Below are positions 35,361-44,119 of a DNA stretch of 64,000 bases, in pieces (position 1 is the stretch's first letter; the number at the start of each line of letters is the position of its first letter). The stretch lies in the NCBI RefSeq assembly GCF_014205335.1, contig NZ_JACHNH010000001.1:5760501-5824500 (forward strand), read 5' to 3'. Origin of the DNA: Amorphoplanes digitatis. GTDB taxonomy: Bacteria > Actinomycetota > Actinomycetes > Mycobacteriales > Micromonosporaceae. A program made the position numbers and the translations under genes. The notes below the pieces were generated by a model. It was not told where the DNA came from, made no database searches, and worked only from the letters and a program-made list of their open reading frames with translations.

Positions 35361-35492
35361 TCAAATGTTTCGCCGACCCTACGAGCCGATACGTGCAACG
35401 TCAATAGGTATCAACGGCGATACCTGGTGCTTGACCTGCGTAGGGAGAGGACCATGGTGGGCAACGTTTTCCAGTCAGGCGGCCGTGGCGCC

Positions 35493-35819
35493 TCAGGCGT
35501 GAAGGCCGATTCGGCGCAGCCAGGCTTCCACGGCCGGCTGGGCGTCGGCGACCCCGGCACGGGAGAAGTAGGCCGGCAGCACCCGGCTACCGGCCGGGGA
35601 ACCGGTGCAGGCGCTGAGGATCGTCCCGGCCGCACCGAGCAGGGCGCCTCGCAGCACCGCTCGGCGCTGATGCCTGGTCGGCGGCGGCGGAACCGTCGCG
35701 GCGGTCGTCAACCAGGCGTCCAAGCCGAGCGCGGCGGTGCAGAGCGCGGTCGGAACCTGGAGCCTGACCGCACCGAAACCATGACCGTGGGCTACGGAGA
35801 TATCTCGGTCGACCTGCAC
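35493..35819 (-). pseudogene. Relic of a Tat-exported flavodoxin gene with its middle deleted
   Basis: The open frame encodes up to 108 residues. From residue about 49 it reads RHQRRAVLRGALLGAAGTIL followed by SAC, a twin-arginine lipoprotein signal. SRVLPAYFSRAG follows, which is the first strand and phosphate-binding start of Tat-lipoprotein flavodoxins. The chain then jumps straight to QPAVEAWLRRIGLHA and stop, a sequence typical of the C-terminal helix of the same family. About 150 residues of the flavin domain are missing without a frameshift, so no FMN site remains. The part before residue 37 may be unrelated; a TTG near there could be the original start. Third-position G/C is a little lower than in neighbours, as expected of a decaying gene. 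Confidence 0.55.
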
Positions 35820-35914
35820 CGGCCCTGACCGGCGCGTGGCACCATCGACGGGCGACGATCAGCCTCGGCCGTGACCACGGCCCTCCCGCGGGGCCGGTCA
35901 CGGCGAGGAGCGAC

Positions 35915-36880
35915 ATGCGCGTCACCATCACCGGCGCCGGTGGGTTCATCGGGCGCGCCCTGGCCCGGCGGCTGCGCGACCAGGGCCACGAGGTGGGCGG
36001 GGTGGACCTGCACGCCGACGCGGCGGCCGGCGTTGTCGCCGGCGACATCGGCGAGGACGGCGACTGGCAGGACCGGGTCGCCGGATCCGACCTGGTCATA
36101 CACGCCGCGGCGGTGGTCTCCAACGCCGTCGGCCTGCGCGGGCAGTGGCGGATCAACGTCGCCGGCACCCGCAGGGTGATCGAGGCCGCCGCCCGCGGCG
36201 GGGCAACCCGGTTCGTGCACCTGTCCTCGGTCCGGGCCTTCTCCGACGTCCACTTCCCCGACGGCGTGACCGAGGAGCACGCGGTGCGCCCGGACGGCAA
36301 CCCGTACGTCGACACCAAGATCGCCGGCGAGCAGGTGGTGCTGCAGGCGCACGCCGCCGGGCGGATCGCCGCCACGATCGTGCGGCCCGGCGACGTCTAC
36401 GGACCCGGTTCGCGGCCGTGGACGGTGCTGCCGGTGCGACTGATCAGGAGGAACCTGTTCCTGCTGCCCGCCATGGGTAACGGAATCTTCAGCCCCGTCT
36501 ACGTCGACGACCTCGTCGACGGGCTGCTGAGCGCGGCCGGGAACCCCGATGCCGCCGGCCAGGTGTTCACGCTCAGCGCGGGCGTCGGCGTGCCCTGCCG
36601 GGAGTTCTTCGGCCACTACTACCGCATGCTCGGCAAGCGCGGCCCGGTGTGCGCGCCCACCGGGATCGCCATGGCCGCTGCCTCGGCGGCGGCGACGGCC
36701 GCCGCGCTCGCCCGCGCGGAGACCGAGTTCAACACCACCTCGATGCGGTACTTCACCCGCACCGGCACCTACTCCATCGACAAGGCGCGCCGCCTGCTCG
36801 GCTACGAGCCCGCCGTCGACCTCGCCGACGGCATGGCCCGCACCGAGCGATGGCTACGGGAGCGGCGCCTGGTGCCCTGA
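35915..36880 (+). CDS. NAD-dependent epimerase/dehydratase (extended SDR)
   Basis: 321 residues. The Rossmann start is ITGAGGFIGRALARRL (GxxGxxG), with an acidic NAD-selecting residue in VGGVDLHAD. It is followed by VIHAAAVVS, the Ser region HLSSVRAFSD, YVDTKIAGE (catalytic Tyr and Lys) and IVRPGDVYGPG. The C-terminal substrate domain resembles the 3-beta-HSD/UDP-sugar epimerase group. The substrate is probably a nucleotide sugar or sterol-like alcohol and cannot be chosen. GAGGAGC lies seven bases before the ATG. Its end overlaps the convergent HEAT-repeat gene by 27 bases. Confidence 0.9.
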   Translation: MRVTITGAGGFIGRALARRLRDQGHEVGGVDLHADAAAGVVAGDIGEDGDWQDRVAGSDLVIHAAAVVSNAVGLRGQWRINVAGTRRVIEAAARGGATRFVHLSSVRAFSDVHFPDGVTEEHAVRPDGNPYVDTKIAGEQVVLQAHAAGRIAATIVRPGDVYGPGSRPWTVLPVRLIRRNLFLLPAMGNGIFSPVYVDDLVDGLLSAAGNPDAAGQVFTLSAGVGVPCREFFGHYYRMLGKRGPVCAPTGIAMAAASAAATAAALARAETEFNTTSMRYFTRTGTYSIDKARRLLGYEPAVDLADGMARTERWLRERRLVP

Positions 36881-38899
36881 GCGAGGTGACAGGCGCGCGA
36901 TCGCGTCTTCGATGTGTTCCTTCAGCAGTTCGTCGGCCCAGACGATGTCGTCCGCGGTGCTGCCGACGCCGGAACGGTCGTCGCCGCGGAGTAGTTCTTC
37001 CAGGGCGGGGATGGTCTCGGCCGCCCGCAGTTCCAGAATGATCGCGAGGGCGAGTTGACCGCCGTAGTCGGTGATTCCGCGGCTCAGCACCGGGGCCAGC
37101 TCCACCGTCGGCGTGCCGAGCCGGGCGAGGGCCCGCGCGGCGGACAGCCTGCTCCAACGGTCGTCCAGGCGGTCGCGGAGGCGCGGCGCGAGGTGTGCGA
37201 CCTCGGCCGGAACCCGGAGAGCGAGATCGGCGACGAGATCCGCGGCATGGCGCGCGGGTGAGTCTCCGGCGACGAGCACCGCTTCGACCGTCGGCAGCAC
37301 TTCTTCCGGTCCGGCCACGGCCGCCGCCACCCGAGCCGCCAGGACCTGCTTGTCCCGCAGCGGATGGACCCGCTCGGCCGCACCGGTCAGGTGTACGGCC
37401 GCGATCGGCAGCAGGGGCGCCAAGGCCGCGCCGAGCTCCTCGATGTCCGGCATGGACATCCGCGGCGCCGGCGAGCCCCCGGACAGGATGGCGCGCAGGG
37501 CGTCGAGCACCACGGTGGTGTCACCGGTCAGCCGCCGCACCGCCAGGGCCGCCTCCAGGTCACCCTTCTCCGTTGCCCGAGTTCGCCAGTGCGGGACGGC
37601 GGCGTCATCGTCGCGGCCCAGCATCAGCAGCGTCTCGGCGATCGCAGGACCGGCGTGCGGCATCGCGGCGACCAGGTCCGGGACGAGGGCGTCGGCGTTC
37701 GCACCCCAGCGCCCGACCATCCGGGCCAGTACCTCGGCGTCCGCGGGGTGGGCAGCCAGCCGGCCCCGGATCGCCGCCGAGACCTCCGGGGTGAAGCGGA
37801 CCGCGCCGGGCGTGAACCGGTGGCCGCCCGCGCCCGCGGCGCAGACCGGCTCGACCCAGCGCGGATCGCCGAGCCGCTGTAGCGTCTCGACCGCCCGGTA
37901 CTCGACGGTGAATCCCCGTTCTCCGGCCGTGTCCGGGAAACGGCCGGCGACATCGGCCACCACGTCGGCGAAGCGCCCCGCCGCCGCACCCGCCTGACGC
38001 AGCACGTCCATCGCCGATCGGCGTACGCCCGGATCGGCGTCGTCGAGCGCCGGCGCCACCAGCGGCACGAACACGGCGGGCGCCGAGCGCCGGGCATCGC
38101 AGCGCGCTCCCAGCGCCCAGAGCCCGGAACTGCGGGTCCTCGGGATGCGGGAGCGCAGCATCTCCTGGACGACCTCGACCGCCACCGGGGTGACCGGCTC
38201 GACCACGATCTCCTCCGACCAAGATCCTCCGTGCGCCCAGGCCCAGGTGAGGGCCGCGCCGTCGTCGATCGCGGCCACCAGGGCGGGGATCGTGCCCGCC
38301 GGCCAGTCCAGGCCGGCCCGGAGCAAGGCCACCGCGGCGGCGACCCTGACCTTCGGGTCGTCGCGCAGGGCGGCGTCACCCAGCACCGTCTGCGCGCCGA
38401 CGGGGTCCACCTCGCCCAGCGCGAGCGCGAGCGCCGCCCGCGCCGCCGTGTCGTCCTCCATCGCCCACCGCCGCCACAACGGTTCGGCGGCGACGCCCGC
38501 CTGCGCCGTGGCATATGCCGCGGCCTCGCGGACCCGGGGATCGACGTCGTCGAGCAGGGCCCGCAGGGACTCCACCTGGTCGGCGACCGCCGCCCGCACC
38601 TGGGGGAAGTCGTCGCCGTAGGCATGCCGATCGTCGGCGAGCATGCCCAGCGTCCAGACGAACTCGTCCCGGCGGTTCGCGGCCACCGAGGCGAGTTCGG
38701 CGAGAAACGGCACCGCCGCCACCGTCGCGGGGTAGACCGTTCCCTGGTGGAAGATGCTGCCGTGCAGGTCGGACCGGGCCTCCGACGCCGCTTCGCTGTC
38801 GCCGGAGCCTGCCTGCCGGAGCAGCCCCGGCGTATCCGCCGCGCTGCCGTACGCATGCGACAGGTCAGCCCAGGCAATCGCGTCAAGACCGGCAAGCAC
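36854..38899 (-). CDS. HEAT-repeat protein
   Basis: 681 residues with a GTG start, no signal peptide and no membrane helix. The chain is a succession of about 30-residue helical pairs with HEAT character (DPRVREAAAYATAQAG, DPKVRVAAAVALLRAG, DPGVRRSAMDVLRQAG). This is a superhelical scaffold for protein binding; similar actinobacterial proteins are of unknown role. TAAGCT lies seven bases before the GTG with no Shine-Dalgarno sequence, suggesting a leaderless mRNA. It lies just after the SDR gene (17 bases), so it may also be expressed by read-through. Confidence 0.85.
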   Translation of the reverse strand: MLAGLDAIAWADLSHAYGSAADTPGLLRQAGSGDSEAASEARSDLHGSIFHQGTVYPATVAAVPFLAELASVAANRRDEFVWTLGMLADDRHAYGDDFPQVRAAVADQVESLRALLDDVDPRVREAAAYATAQAGVAAEPLWRRWAMEDDTAARAALALALGEVDPVGAQTVLGDAALRDDPKVRVAAAVALLRAGLDWPAGTIPALVAAIDDGAALTWAWAHGGSWSEEIVVEPVTPVAVEVVQEMLRSRIPRTRSSGLWALGARCDARRSAPAVFVPLVAPALDDADPGVRRSAMDVLRQAGAAAGRFADVVADVAGRFPDTAGERGFTVEYRAVETLQRLGDPRWVEPVCAAGAGGHRFTPGAVRFTPEVSAAIRGRLAAHPADAEVLARMVGRWGANADALVPDLVAAMPHAGPAIAETLLMLGRDDDAAVPHWRTRATEKGDLEAALAVRRLTGDTTVVLDALRAILSGGSPAPRMSMPDIEELGAALAPLLPIAAVHLTGAAERVHPLRDKQVLAARVAAAVAGPEEVLPTVEAVLVAGDSPARHAADLVADLALRVPAEVAHLAPRLRDRLDDRWSRLSAARALARLGTPTVELAPVLSRGITDYGGQLALAIILELRAAETIPALEELLRGDDRSGVGSTADDIVWADELLKEHIEDAIARLSPRSGHQAPLP

Positions 38900-38916
38900 G
38901 CCGCGCAGCTTAGGGC

Positions 38917-39723
38917 CTAGTAGTGGATGGGGCCGATCGCGCCGCCGCCGACCGCCACGGCGTCGCCGGTGATGGCGACGCTGCGGGGTGAGGCCAGGAA
39001 CGTCACCACGTCGGCGACCTCCTCGGCGGTCACCGCGCGACCGATCGCGGTGTTCGCGGCCTGGCGGCGCTCGGCCTCCTCGACGGTGACGCCCCACGCC
39101 TGCGCGGCGGCCGCGTTCAGCTGCGGGGTCCGCTCGGTGACGGTGATGCCGGGGTGCACGACCGTGACGTTGATGCCGTGCCGGCCGAGCTCGTCGGCGA
39201 GGTTCTTGGTCAGCGCGACCACGCCGATGTTGCGGGCGGTCGCGACGAAGTTGCCGCTGTTGCGGGCGGCCAGGCCGGAGATGTTGATGATCCGCCCCCA
39301 GCCCTGGGTGATCATGTCGGGCACGACGGCGCGAACGGTACGCAGATATCCCAGGACCTTGACGTTCACCGCGTCGGTGAACTGCTGGTCGGTGGTCTGC
39401 GACGGGCCGGCCGGGCCGCCCTGGAGGCCGCCGGGAACGGCCGCGTTGTTGACCAGGATGTCGATGCCGCCGAGCCGGTCGCGCGCCTCCCGCACAGCCG
39501 CGCGGACGGATTCGTCGTCGCCGGTGTCGGCCCGCACGGTGACTATCCGTCCGGGATGTCCCGATGTGCCGAGCTCGGCCGCGGCCTTGGCCAGCCGTTC
39601 GGCGTCCCGCGCGGCGATGGCCACGTGTGCGCCCTCGGCGAGCAGCGCCCGCGCGATCCGTAGCCCGATACCGCGGCTGCCCCCGGTCACCAGGGCCCGC
39701 TTGCCGGTGAGTTGAAGATCCAT
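38917..39723 (-). CDS. SDR-family protein lacking the usual catalytic Tyr-Lys pair
   Basis: 268 residues with a complete Rossmann fold: VTGGSRGIGLRIA (NAD(P)-binding), VRADTGDD, VNNAAVPG, IINISGLAARNSGNF and VVHPGITVTERTP. After the conserved Ser of NISG, the positions 13 and 17 residues later, where classical SDRs have Tyr and Lys, are Thr and Ile (FVATARNIG). The YxxxK motif is therefore absent. A subgroup of actinobacterial SDRs shares such replacement, so it may use other residues or have become a binding protein. The promoter region holds TAGGCTA repeats. The ATG has no evident Shine-Dalgarno sequence. Confidence 0.85.
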   Translation of the reverse strand: MDLQLTGKRALVTGGSRGIGLRIARALLAEGAHVAIAARDAERLAKAAAELGTSGHPGRIVTVRADTGDDESVRAAVREARDRLGGIDILVNNAAVPGGLQGGPAGPSQTTDQQFTDAVNVKVLGYLRTVRAVVPDMITQGWGRIINISGLAARNSGNFVATARNIGVVALTKNLADELGRHGINVTVVHPGITVTERTPQLNAAAAQAWGVTVEEAERRQAANTAIGRAVTAEEVADVVTFLASPRSVAITGDAVAVGGGAIGPIHY

Positions 39724-39738
39724 GCGGAAGACTATATT

Positions 39739-39759
39739 GCCTATAGGCTAAGTAGGCTA
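39739..39759 (-). promoter_or_regulatory. Operator-like palindrome and repeats before the SDR gene
   Basis: GCCTATAGGC at 39739-39748 is a perfect 10-base palindrome within TTGCCTATAGGCTAA. TAGGCTA occurs at 39744-39750 and again at 39753-39759, nine bases apart. Lying 16-36 bases before the start, in an AT-rich pocket, this looks like a repressor site (TetR, MarR or HxlR type). No such regulator is adjacent. Confidence 0.5.
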
Positions 39760-39832
39760 CTGGTCCGGGCGGCCCCGTCAATCCGACGGAAGATCCGTAG
39801 CGCGGGCGGCCGCGGACCGCTAGAACGTACGC

Positions 39833-42748
39833 ATGCGCCGCATCATGATCATTTTCGTGCTGCTCTCGCTCGGTGCCGGCATGGCATTCGGGCTGAGCGG
39901 CGCCCTGCGGCTGTCATGGACCCCGGCCGACGTGATGACCGAGCCGTCGGCAATGGCCCCGCCACTGACCGTGACCCCATCGCCGATCGGCGCGGTCACG
40001 GTCAACCGCCACACGCACCGGCTGGACGTCGCGGCCCGGGCGGTCACCGACGCCGCCAAGGGCCAGGACGCCCGGGGCGTACTCAAGGTGACCGTCGGCG
40101 AGAACGCCGCCGACGAGAGCTACCGGCTCGACCTCACCGCCGCCGGCCTCACGCTGACCGCGGCGGGTGAGGCGGGCGGCGCGGCCGGCCTCTACGCGCT
40201 GGCCGACAAGATCCGGTCCGGGGAGCCGCTCACCGCCGGGCCCGTGACGCCGAGGCTGGGCCTGCGCCTGACCGACGCGGGCTCGGTCGGCCGCGACTCC
40301 GCGGCGGCCGGCTGGAGCAAGGGAACGGACTACTCGCTCAACTCCGACATCGTCACCGGCGCGCTGCTGCAACAGGCGCCGTGGGTCGACCGGGCCGCGG
40401 CCGACCGGGTGGCCGCCGAGTTCCGGCAGTTCATCGACCACTCGGCGGCGCAGGGCTACAACGGCGTCGTCGTGCCGGGCTTCCTGGAGTACGTGACGTT
40501 CGCGCGGGTCGGCGACGGCCACGCCGTCTACCCCGCCGGCGACCCGCACGTCGCCCGCGCGCAGGCGATGGTCCGGGAGTTCGCGCCCGTCTTCCGGTAC
40601 GCGGCCGACATGGGCATGCGCGTCTACTTCATGACCGACATGCTGGCGCTGTCCGGCCCCCTCGACGCCTACCTCAAGACGCAGCGGGATCCCTGGGCGG
40701 TGTACCAGTCGGGCCTGCGCGAGCTTTTCGCGAGCATGCCGTTCGCGTCCGGGCTGATGGTCCGCATCGGCGAGGGCGGCTCGGCCTACCGCGCGCCCGG
40801 CTGGGACTACTTCTCGCGCATCGCCGTCACCACGCCGGACCAGGTGCAGGCGATGCTCAAGGCGTTCCTCGCCGTGGCCGGCGAGGGCGACCGCGACGTC
40901 ATCTTCCGCACCTGGACGGTCGGCGTCGGCGCGGTCGGTGACCTGCACACCAACCCCGAGTCGTACGAGGAGGTGCTCGGGAAGCTACAGGACCCGCACC
41001 TGATCGTCTCGACGAAGTTCACGCTCGGCGACTTCTACAGCCACCTGCCGCTCAACACGACGCTCACCGTCGGCGAGCACCGGCGGATCGTCGAGTTCCA
41101 GGGCCGGCGCGAGTTCGAGGGCTTCGGTTCGCTGCCCAACGACCTGACGGCCCTGCACGCCTCGGCGCTGCGGCGGCTGCTGGCCGGTAACGGGCACATC
41201 GAGGGCGTCTGGCTGTGGACACAGGAGGGCGGCCCGCTGCGCGCCGGCCCGATGACCCTCTACCTGCGTACGGGATTCTGGCAGCTCTACGACCTGAACG
41301 CGTACGCGATGGGCCGGCTCGCCCGCGAGCCGGACGCCGACCCCGGTGAGATCACCGCGGACTGGGTGCGCCAGACGTTCTCGTCCGATCCCGCGACGGT
41401 GGCCGCGATCTTCCGGATGTTCGCGAGCTCGCGCGAGGCCGTGACCAAGGGGCTCTACCTGACCCCGTACGCGGACAACTCCGTGAAGGCGCTCGGCCTC
41501 GAGCCGCCGCCGATGATGTGGATCTTCGAGTGGGACATCGTCACGGGCGACTCCGCCGTGCTCGACAGCATCTACGCGACCGGCCGCGGCCACGTGGACG
41601 AGACGATCGCCGAGGGCGAGCGGGCCGTCGCCGTCGCCGAGCGGCAGCGCGCGGACGTGGCCGCCACCGACCCGGCGACCTGGCGCGACCCCGCCCTGCG
41701 GGCGAAGCTGCTCGACTCGCTCGAATACCAGCGCGACCTGTACGACACGCTCGGCGCCTACCGTGCGATGTTCCTGCGGCGGGCGCAGTGGCTCGACACC
41801 GGCTCGGCGCGGGCGCGCGAGCAATGGCGGGCCGCCGAACGCGCCTACCGGGAGGCGCGCGACCTTCACGTACGTGCACACGGCGGCGACCTTGACCTGC
41901 CCGCCTACAACTTCACGGCGGCGGACCTGGGCAGCGAGCGGTTCGACCGCGATCCGGCGATGGCGGTCCTGGCGCGGATCCTGCTCGGCCTGCTGCTCGC
42001 CTCGATCCTCGTGCCGTGGCGGCCGGTGCGGAACCTGTGGCGTGCGGCGATCATGCCGTGGCGGGCGCCGGAGAGCCCGACCCGCGCGGCGAGATGGGTG
42101 GCGATCCTGCTTCCCGCCGCGGCCCTGCTGCTCAGCCGCGAGATCCATACCTGGTTCGCCGCCCCGGCGCACCTGCTCGCGACGCTGGGCTCCTGGGCCG
42201 TCTTCGCGCTGGTGGCCCGCCTGCTCGTGCGGGGCCGCGACCCGTACGCCCTCTGGACGGTCATCGGCGGCGTCGCCCTGCTCCGGACCGTGCTGCTGCT
42301 CGCGGTCCTTGCCGTCCGCGGGCCCGGCTACTACTGGTTCCAGTTCTGGACGAACCCGGCCGCGCGGACGGCGTACGTGATCATCGCTTTCGGGTCCTTC
42401 GCCTGGCTCTTCGTCGCGACCGGTTCGGTGCTGCGGGCGCGGTACGGCCGGTCATCGCGCCGGGCGGCCGGCGGCGTCCTGCTCGCCGCCGGCGCGCCCG
42501 TGCTCGCGCTCGGTGTCCTGATCTGGTCGCTCGGCCTGGAGCGCTCGCTGAGCGCCTGGAACGACCAGATGGCGCTGCTGCCCTGGGGCCTGCACCGGAT
42601 CCTGGGCATTGTGACGTTCCTGGGTATCCCGCCCGCGCTGCCCGTCTGGATCGCCGTGACCGGCGCCGTGCTGACGGTCGCGGGCGCCGGCCTCTCCGTC
42701 AGCCGACGTCGGCCAGCGGTACCGCGAACACGGCCCGCCGATCGATGA
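39833..42748 (+). CDS. Glycosidase-like extracellular domain fused to a polytopic membrane domain
   Basis: 971 residues. A signal-anchor (MIIFVLLSLGAGMAFGLSGA) leads to an extracellular region of about 680 residues. Its start resembles the N-terminal domain of GH67-type glucuronidases (AAGEAGGAAGLYALADKIRS). The middle looks like a TIM barrel, with YNGVVVPGFLEYV, MGMRVYFMTDML, and KFTLGDFYSHLPLNTTLTVG followed by IVEFQGRREFEGFGSLPNDL, reminiscent of GH67 alpha-glucuronidases. From about residue 703 come six or seven membrane helices. I know of no named family with this whole layout. A membrane-tethered hydrolase, or a sensor derived from one, is plausible; catalytic residues cannot be fixed by eye. 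Confidence 0.75.
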   Translation: MRRIMIIFVLLSLGAGMAFGLSGALRLSWTPADVMTEPSAMAPPLTVTPSPIGAVTVNRHTHRLDVAARAVTDAAKGQDARGVLKVTVGENAADESYRLDLTAAGLTLTAAGEAGGAAGLYALADKIRSGEPLTAGPVTPRLGLRLTDAGSVGRDSAAAGWSKGTDYSLNSDIVTGALLQQAPWVDRAAADRVAAEFRQFIDHSAAQGYNGVVVPGFLEYVTFARVGDGHAVYPAGDPHVARAQAMVREFAPVFRYAADMGMRVYFMTDMLALSGPLDAYLKTQRDPWAVYQSGLRELFASMPFASGLMVRIGEGGSAYRAPGWDYFSRIAVTTPDQVQAMLKAFLAVAGEGDRDVIFRTWTVGVGAVGDLHTNPESYEEVLGKLQDPHLIVSTKFTLGDFYSHLPLNTTLTVGEHRRIVEFQGRREFEGFGSLPNDLTALHASALRRLLAGNGHIEGVWLWTQEGGPLRAGPMTLYLRTGFWQLYDLNAYAMGRLAREPDADPGEITADWVRQTFSSDPATVAAIFRMFASSREAVTKGLYLTPYADNSVKALGLEPPPMMWIFEWDIVTGDSAVLDSIYATGRGHVDETIAEGERAVAVAERQRADVAATDPATWRDPALRAKLLDSLEYQRDLYDTLGAYRAMFLRRAQWLDTGSARAREQWRAAERAYREARDLHVRAHGGDLDLPAYNFTAADLGSERFDRDPAMAVLARILLGLLLASILVPWRPVRNLWRAAIMPWRAPESPTRAARWVAILLPAAALLLSREIHTWFAAPAHLLATLGSWAVFALVARLLVRGRDPYALWTVIGGVALLRTVLLLAVLAVRGPGYYWFQFWTNPAARTAYVIIAFGSFAWLFVATGSVLRARYGRSSRRAAGGVLLAAGAPVLALGVLIWSLGLERSLSAWNDQMALLPWGLHRILGIVTFLGIPPALPVWIAVTGAVLTVAGAGLSVSRRRPAVPRTRPADR

Positions 42749-44000
42749 GCTCGCCCTCGGCGTAGGCGTGCTCGGTCACGCTCCACAGCTTGCCGGCGGT
42801 GATCCCGGCGCCGTGCTCGTGGTAGAGGTCCTCGCCGCCGATGGCCCAGCTGTTCGTCACCATCGCCGCGCCGGGCGGCCCGGAGTACATGAAGCTGTGC
42901 TTGAACAGGGAGCTGCGCCCGGCGAGGTAGCGACCCTTCCAGGTCTGCGCGCCCTGCACGTTGCTCTTCGGCAGGGTCACCGCGTCGAGGGGCACCGCCT
43001 TGCCGGAGGCGAGCACGAGCCGGCGGGTGTCGGACACCACCGGGTAGCGCACGACACGGCCTCCGTCGATCGCGGCGTCCGCGCTGCGGCCGTCGCGGTA
43101 CTCGCCGACGACCAGGGTGTCCGGGGTGGTGCTGCGGTCCAGGGCGAGCGAGGAGAAGCACAGCCCGTCCGGCTGCGGCACGCACGTCCCCGAGGGCGGC
43201 GGCGTGGCCTGCCGGTACGAGGCCACCTGCGGCACCACGTACTGGTACGTGTAGGCGTAGTAGGCGCCGCCCTGCCGGCCGATGACGTCCTCGCCCGTGT
43301 CGACCTCGAGGATGCGCTCCATGTCGAACACCCGGAGCCCGTAGCGGGTGTCGGCCACGTACAGGTAGTGCCCCAGCCAGGCGAGGCCGCCCGCGTGGAT
43401 CGGCACGGCGGTGAAGTTCGGCGTCGCCGTCCGGGTCGGCTCGACGAGCAGCACGTGCCGGTACCGGCCGGTGACCCGGTCCACAAGGGATATCCGTACG
43501 CCCTTGTCCGCCGAGGTGCCGGCGACGGCCTTGTCGTAGTGCCAGCTCACCGCGATGAGCCGCTTCTCGCCCCAGAGCCCGTCGTCGTCCGTGTCGGACG
43601 ACCCGGTGATGCCCTGCGGCACCCAGTACGCGACCTTGCTGTCGCCGGGGTCCCAGCAGAACGACTCGCTGCTGGTCAGGATCTGGTCGGCGGGGAGCGG
43701 GTAGTCGGTCCGGGCGTAGTGCTCGGGCAGCGCGCCGCGCTGTGCGGCGTTGCACGGCGCCGTGGACCGGTTCGCCGCGTCCAGGACGGCCGTCACCGAC
43801 CGGCGGGTGCCGAGCCCGGCCTGCAGATCCTCCGCATAGGACTCCAGGCCCCAGTCGGGCGTGAGGGTGAACGCCGCGGCGGAGCGGCCGTGAATCAGGT
43901 CGTCCGCCGCCGCGGCAGCGGTGGGACGCGCCACCGCGGCGATTGAGGTCGCGGTCAGCACCGCGGCGAGCGCGGCGGTCCACCGTCTACGTCTGGTCAT
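42699..44000 (-). CDS. Secreted protein of unknown function, probably a beta-propeller
   Basis: 433 residues. The signal peptide ends near AAAAADDLIHG. Repeated strand-rich units with GGLAWLGHYLYVADTRYG, VFDMERILEVDTG, DTLVVGEYRDG and TWKGRYLAGRSS suggest a propeller of about six blades. Four cysteines could form two disulfides. Related proteins are common in actinomycete exoproteomes without known activity. GGGAG precedes the ATG. Its 3' end overlaps the convergent membrane-glycosidase gene by 50 bases. Confidence 0.8.
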   Translation of the reverse strand: MTRRRRWTAALAAVLTATSIAAVARPTAAAAADDLIHGRSAAAFTLTPDWGLESYAEDLQAGLGTRRSVTAVLDAANRSTAPCNAAQRGALPEHYARTDYPLPADQILTSSESFCWDPGDSKVAYWVPQGITGSSDTDDDGLWGEKRLIAVSWHYDKAVAGTSADKGVRISLVDRVTGRYRHVLLVEPTRTATPNFTAVPIHAGGLAWLGHYLYVADTRYGLRVFDMERILEVDTGEDVIGRQGGAYYAYTYQYVVPQVASYRQATPPPSGTCVPQPDGLCFSSLALDRSTTPDTLVVGEYRDGRSADAAIDGGRVVRYPVVSDTRRLVLASGKAVPLDAVTLPKSNVQGAQTWKGRYLAGRSSLFKHSFMYSGPPGAAMVTNSWAIGGEDLYHEHGAGITAGKLWSVTEHAYAEGELIDRRAVFAVPLADVG

Positions 44001-44119
44001 TGGCGGGGCTCCCTCGGAGATACATCTATCGACGAACACAGATGTACCGGGCGGAACCCCGTTCGGCACGCGGTCAGCGCACCGAACAATCAATACTGAT
44101 CAATTGGAGGCGCGGGATG

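Noticed and set aside
35427..35828. Plus-strand open frame of 133 codons over the flavodoxin relic
   Set aside because: It is antisense to the relic, and its translation has no recognisable content.
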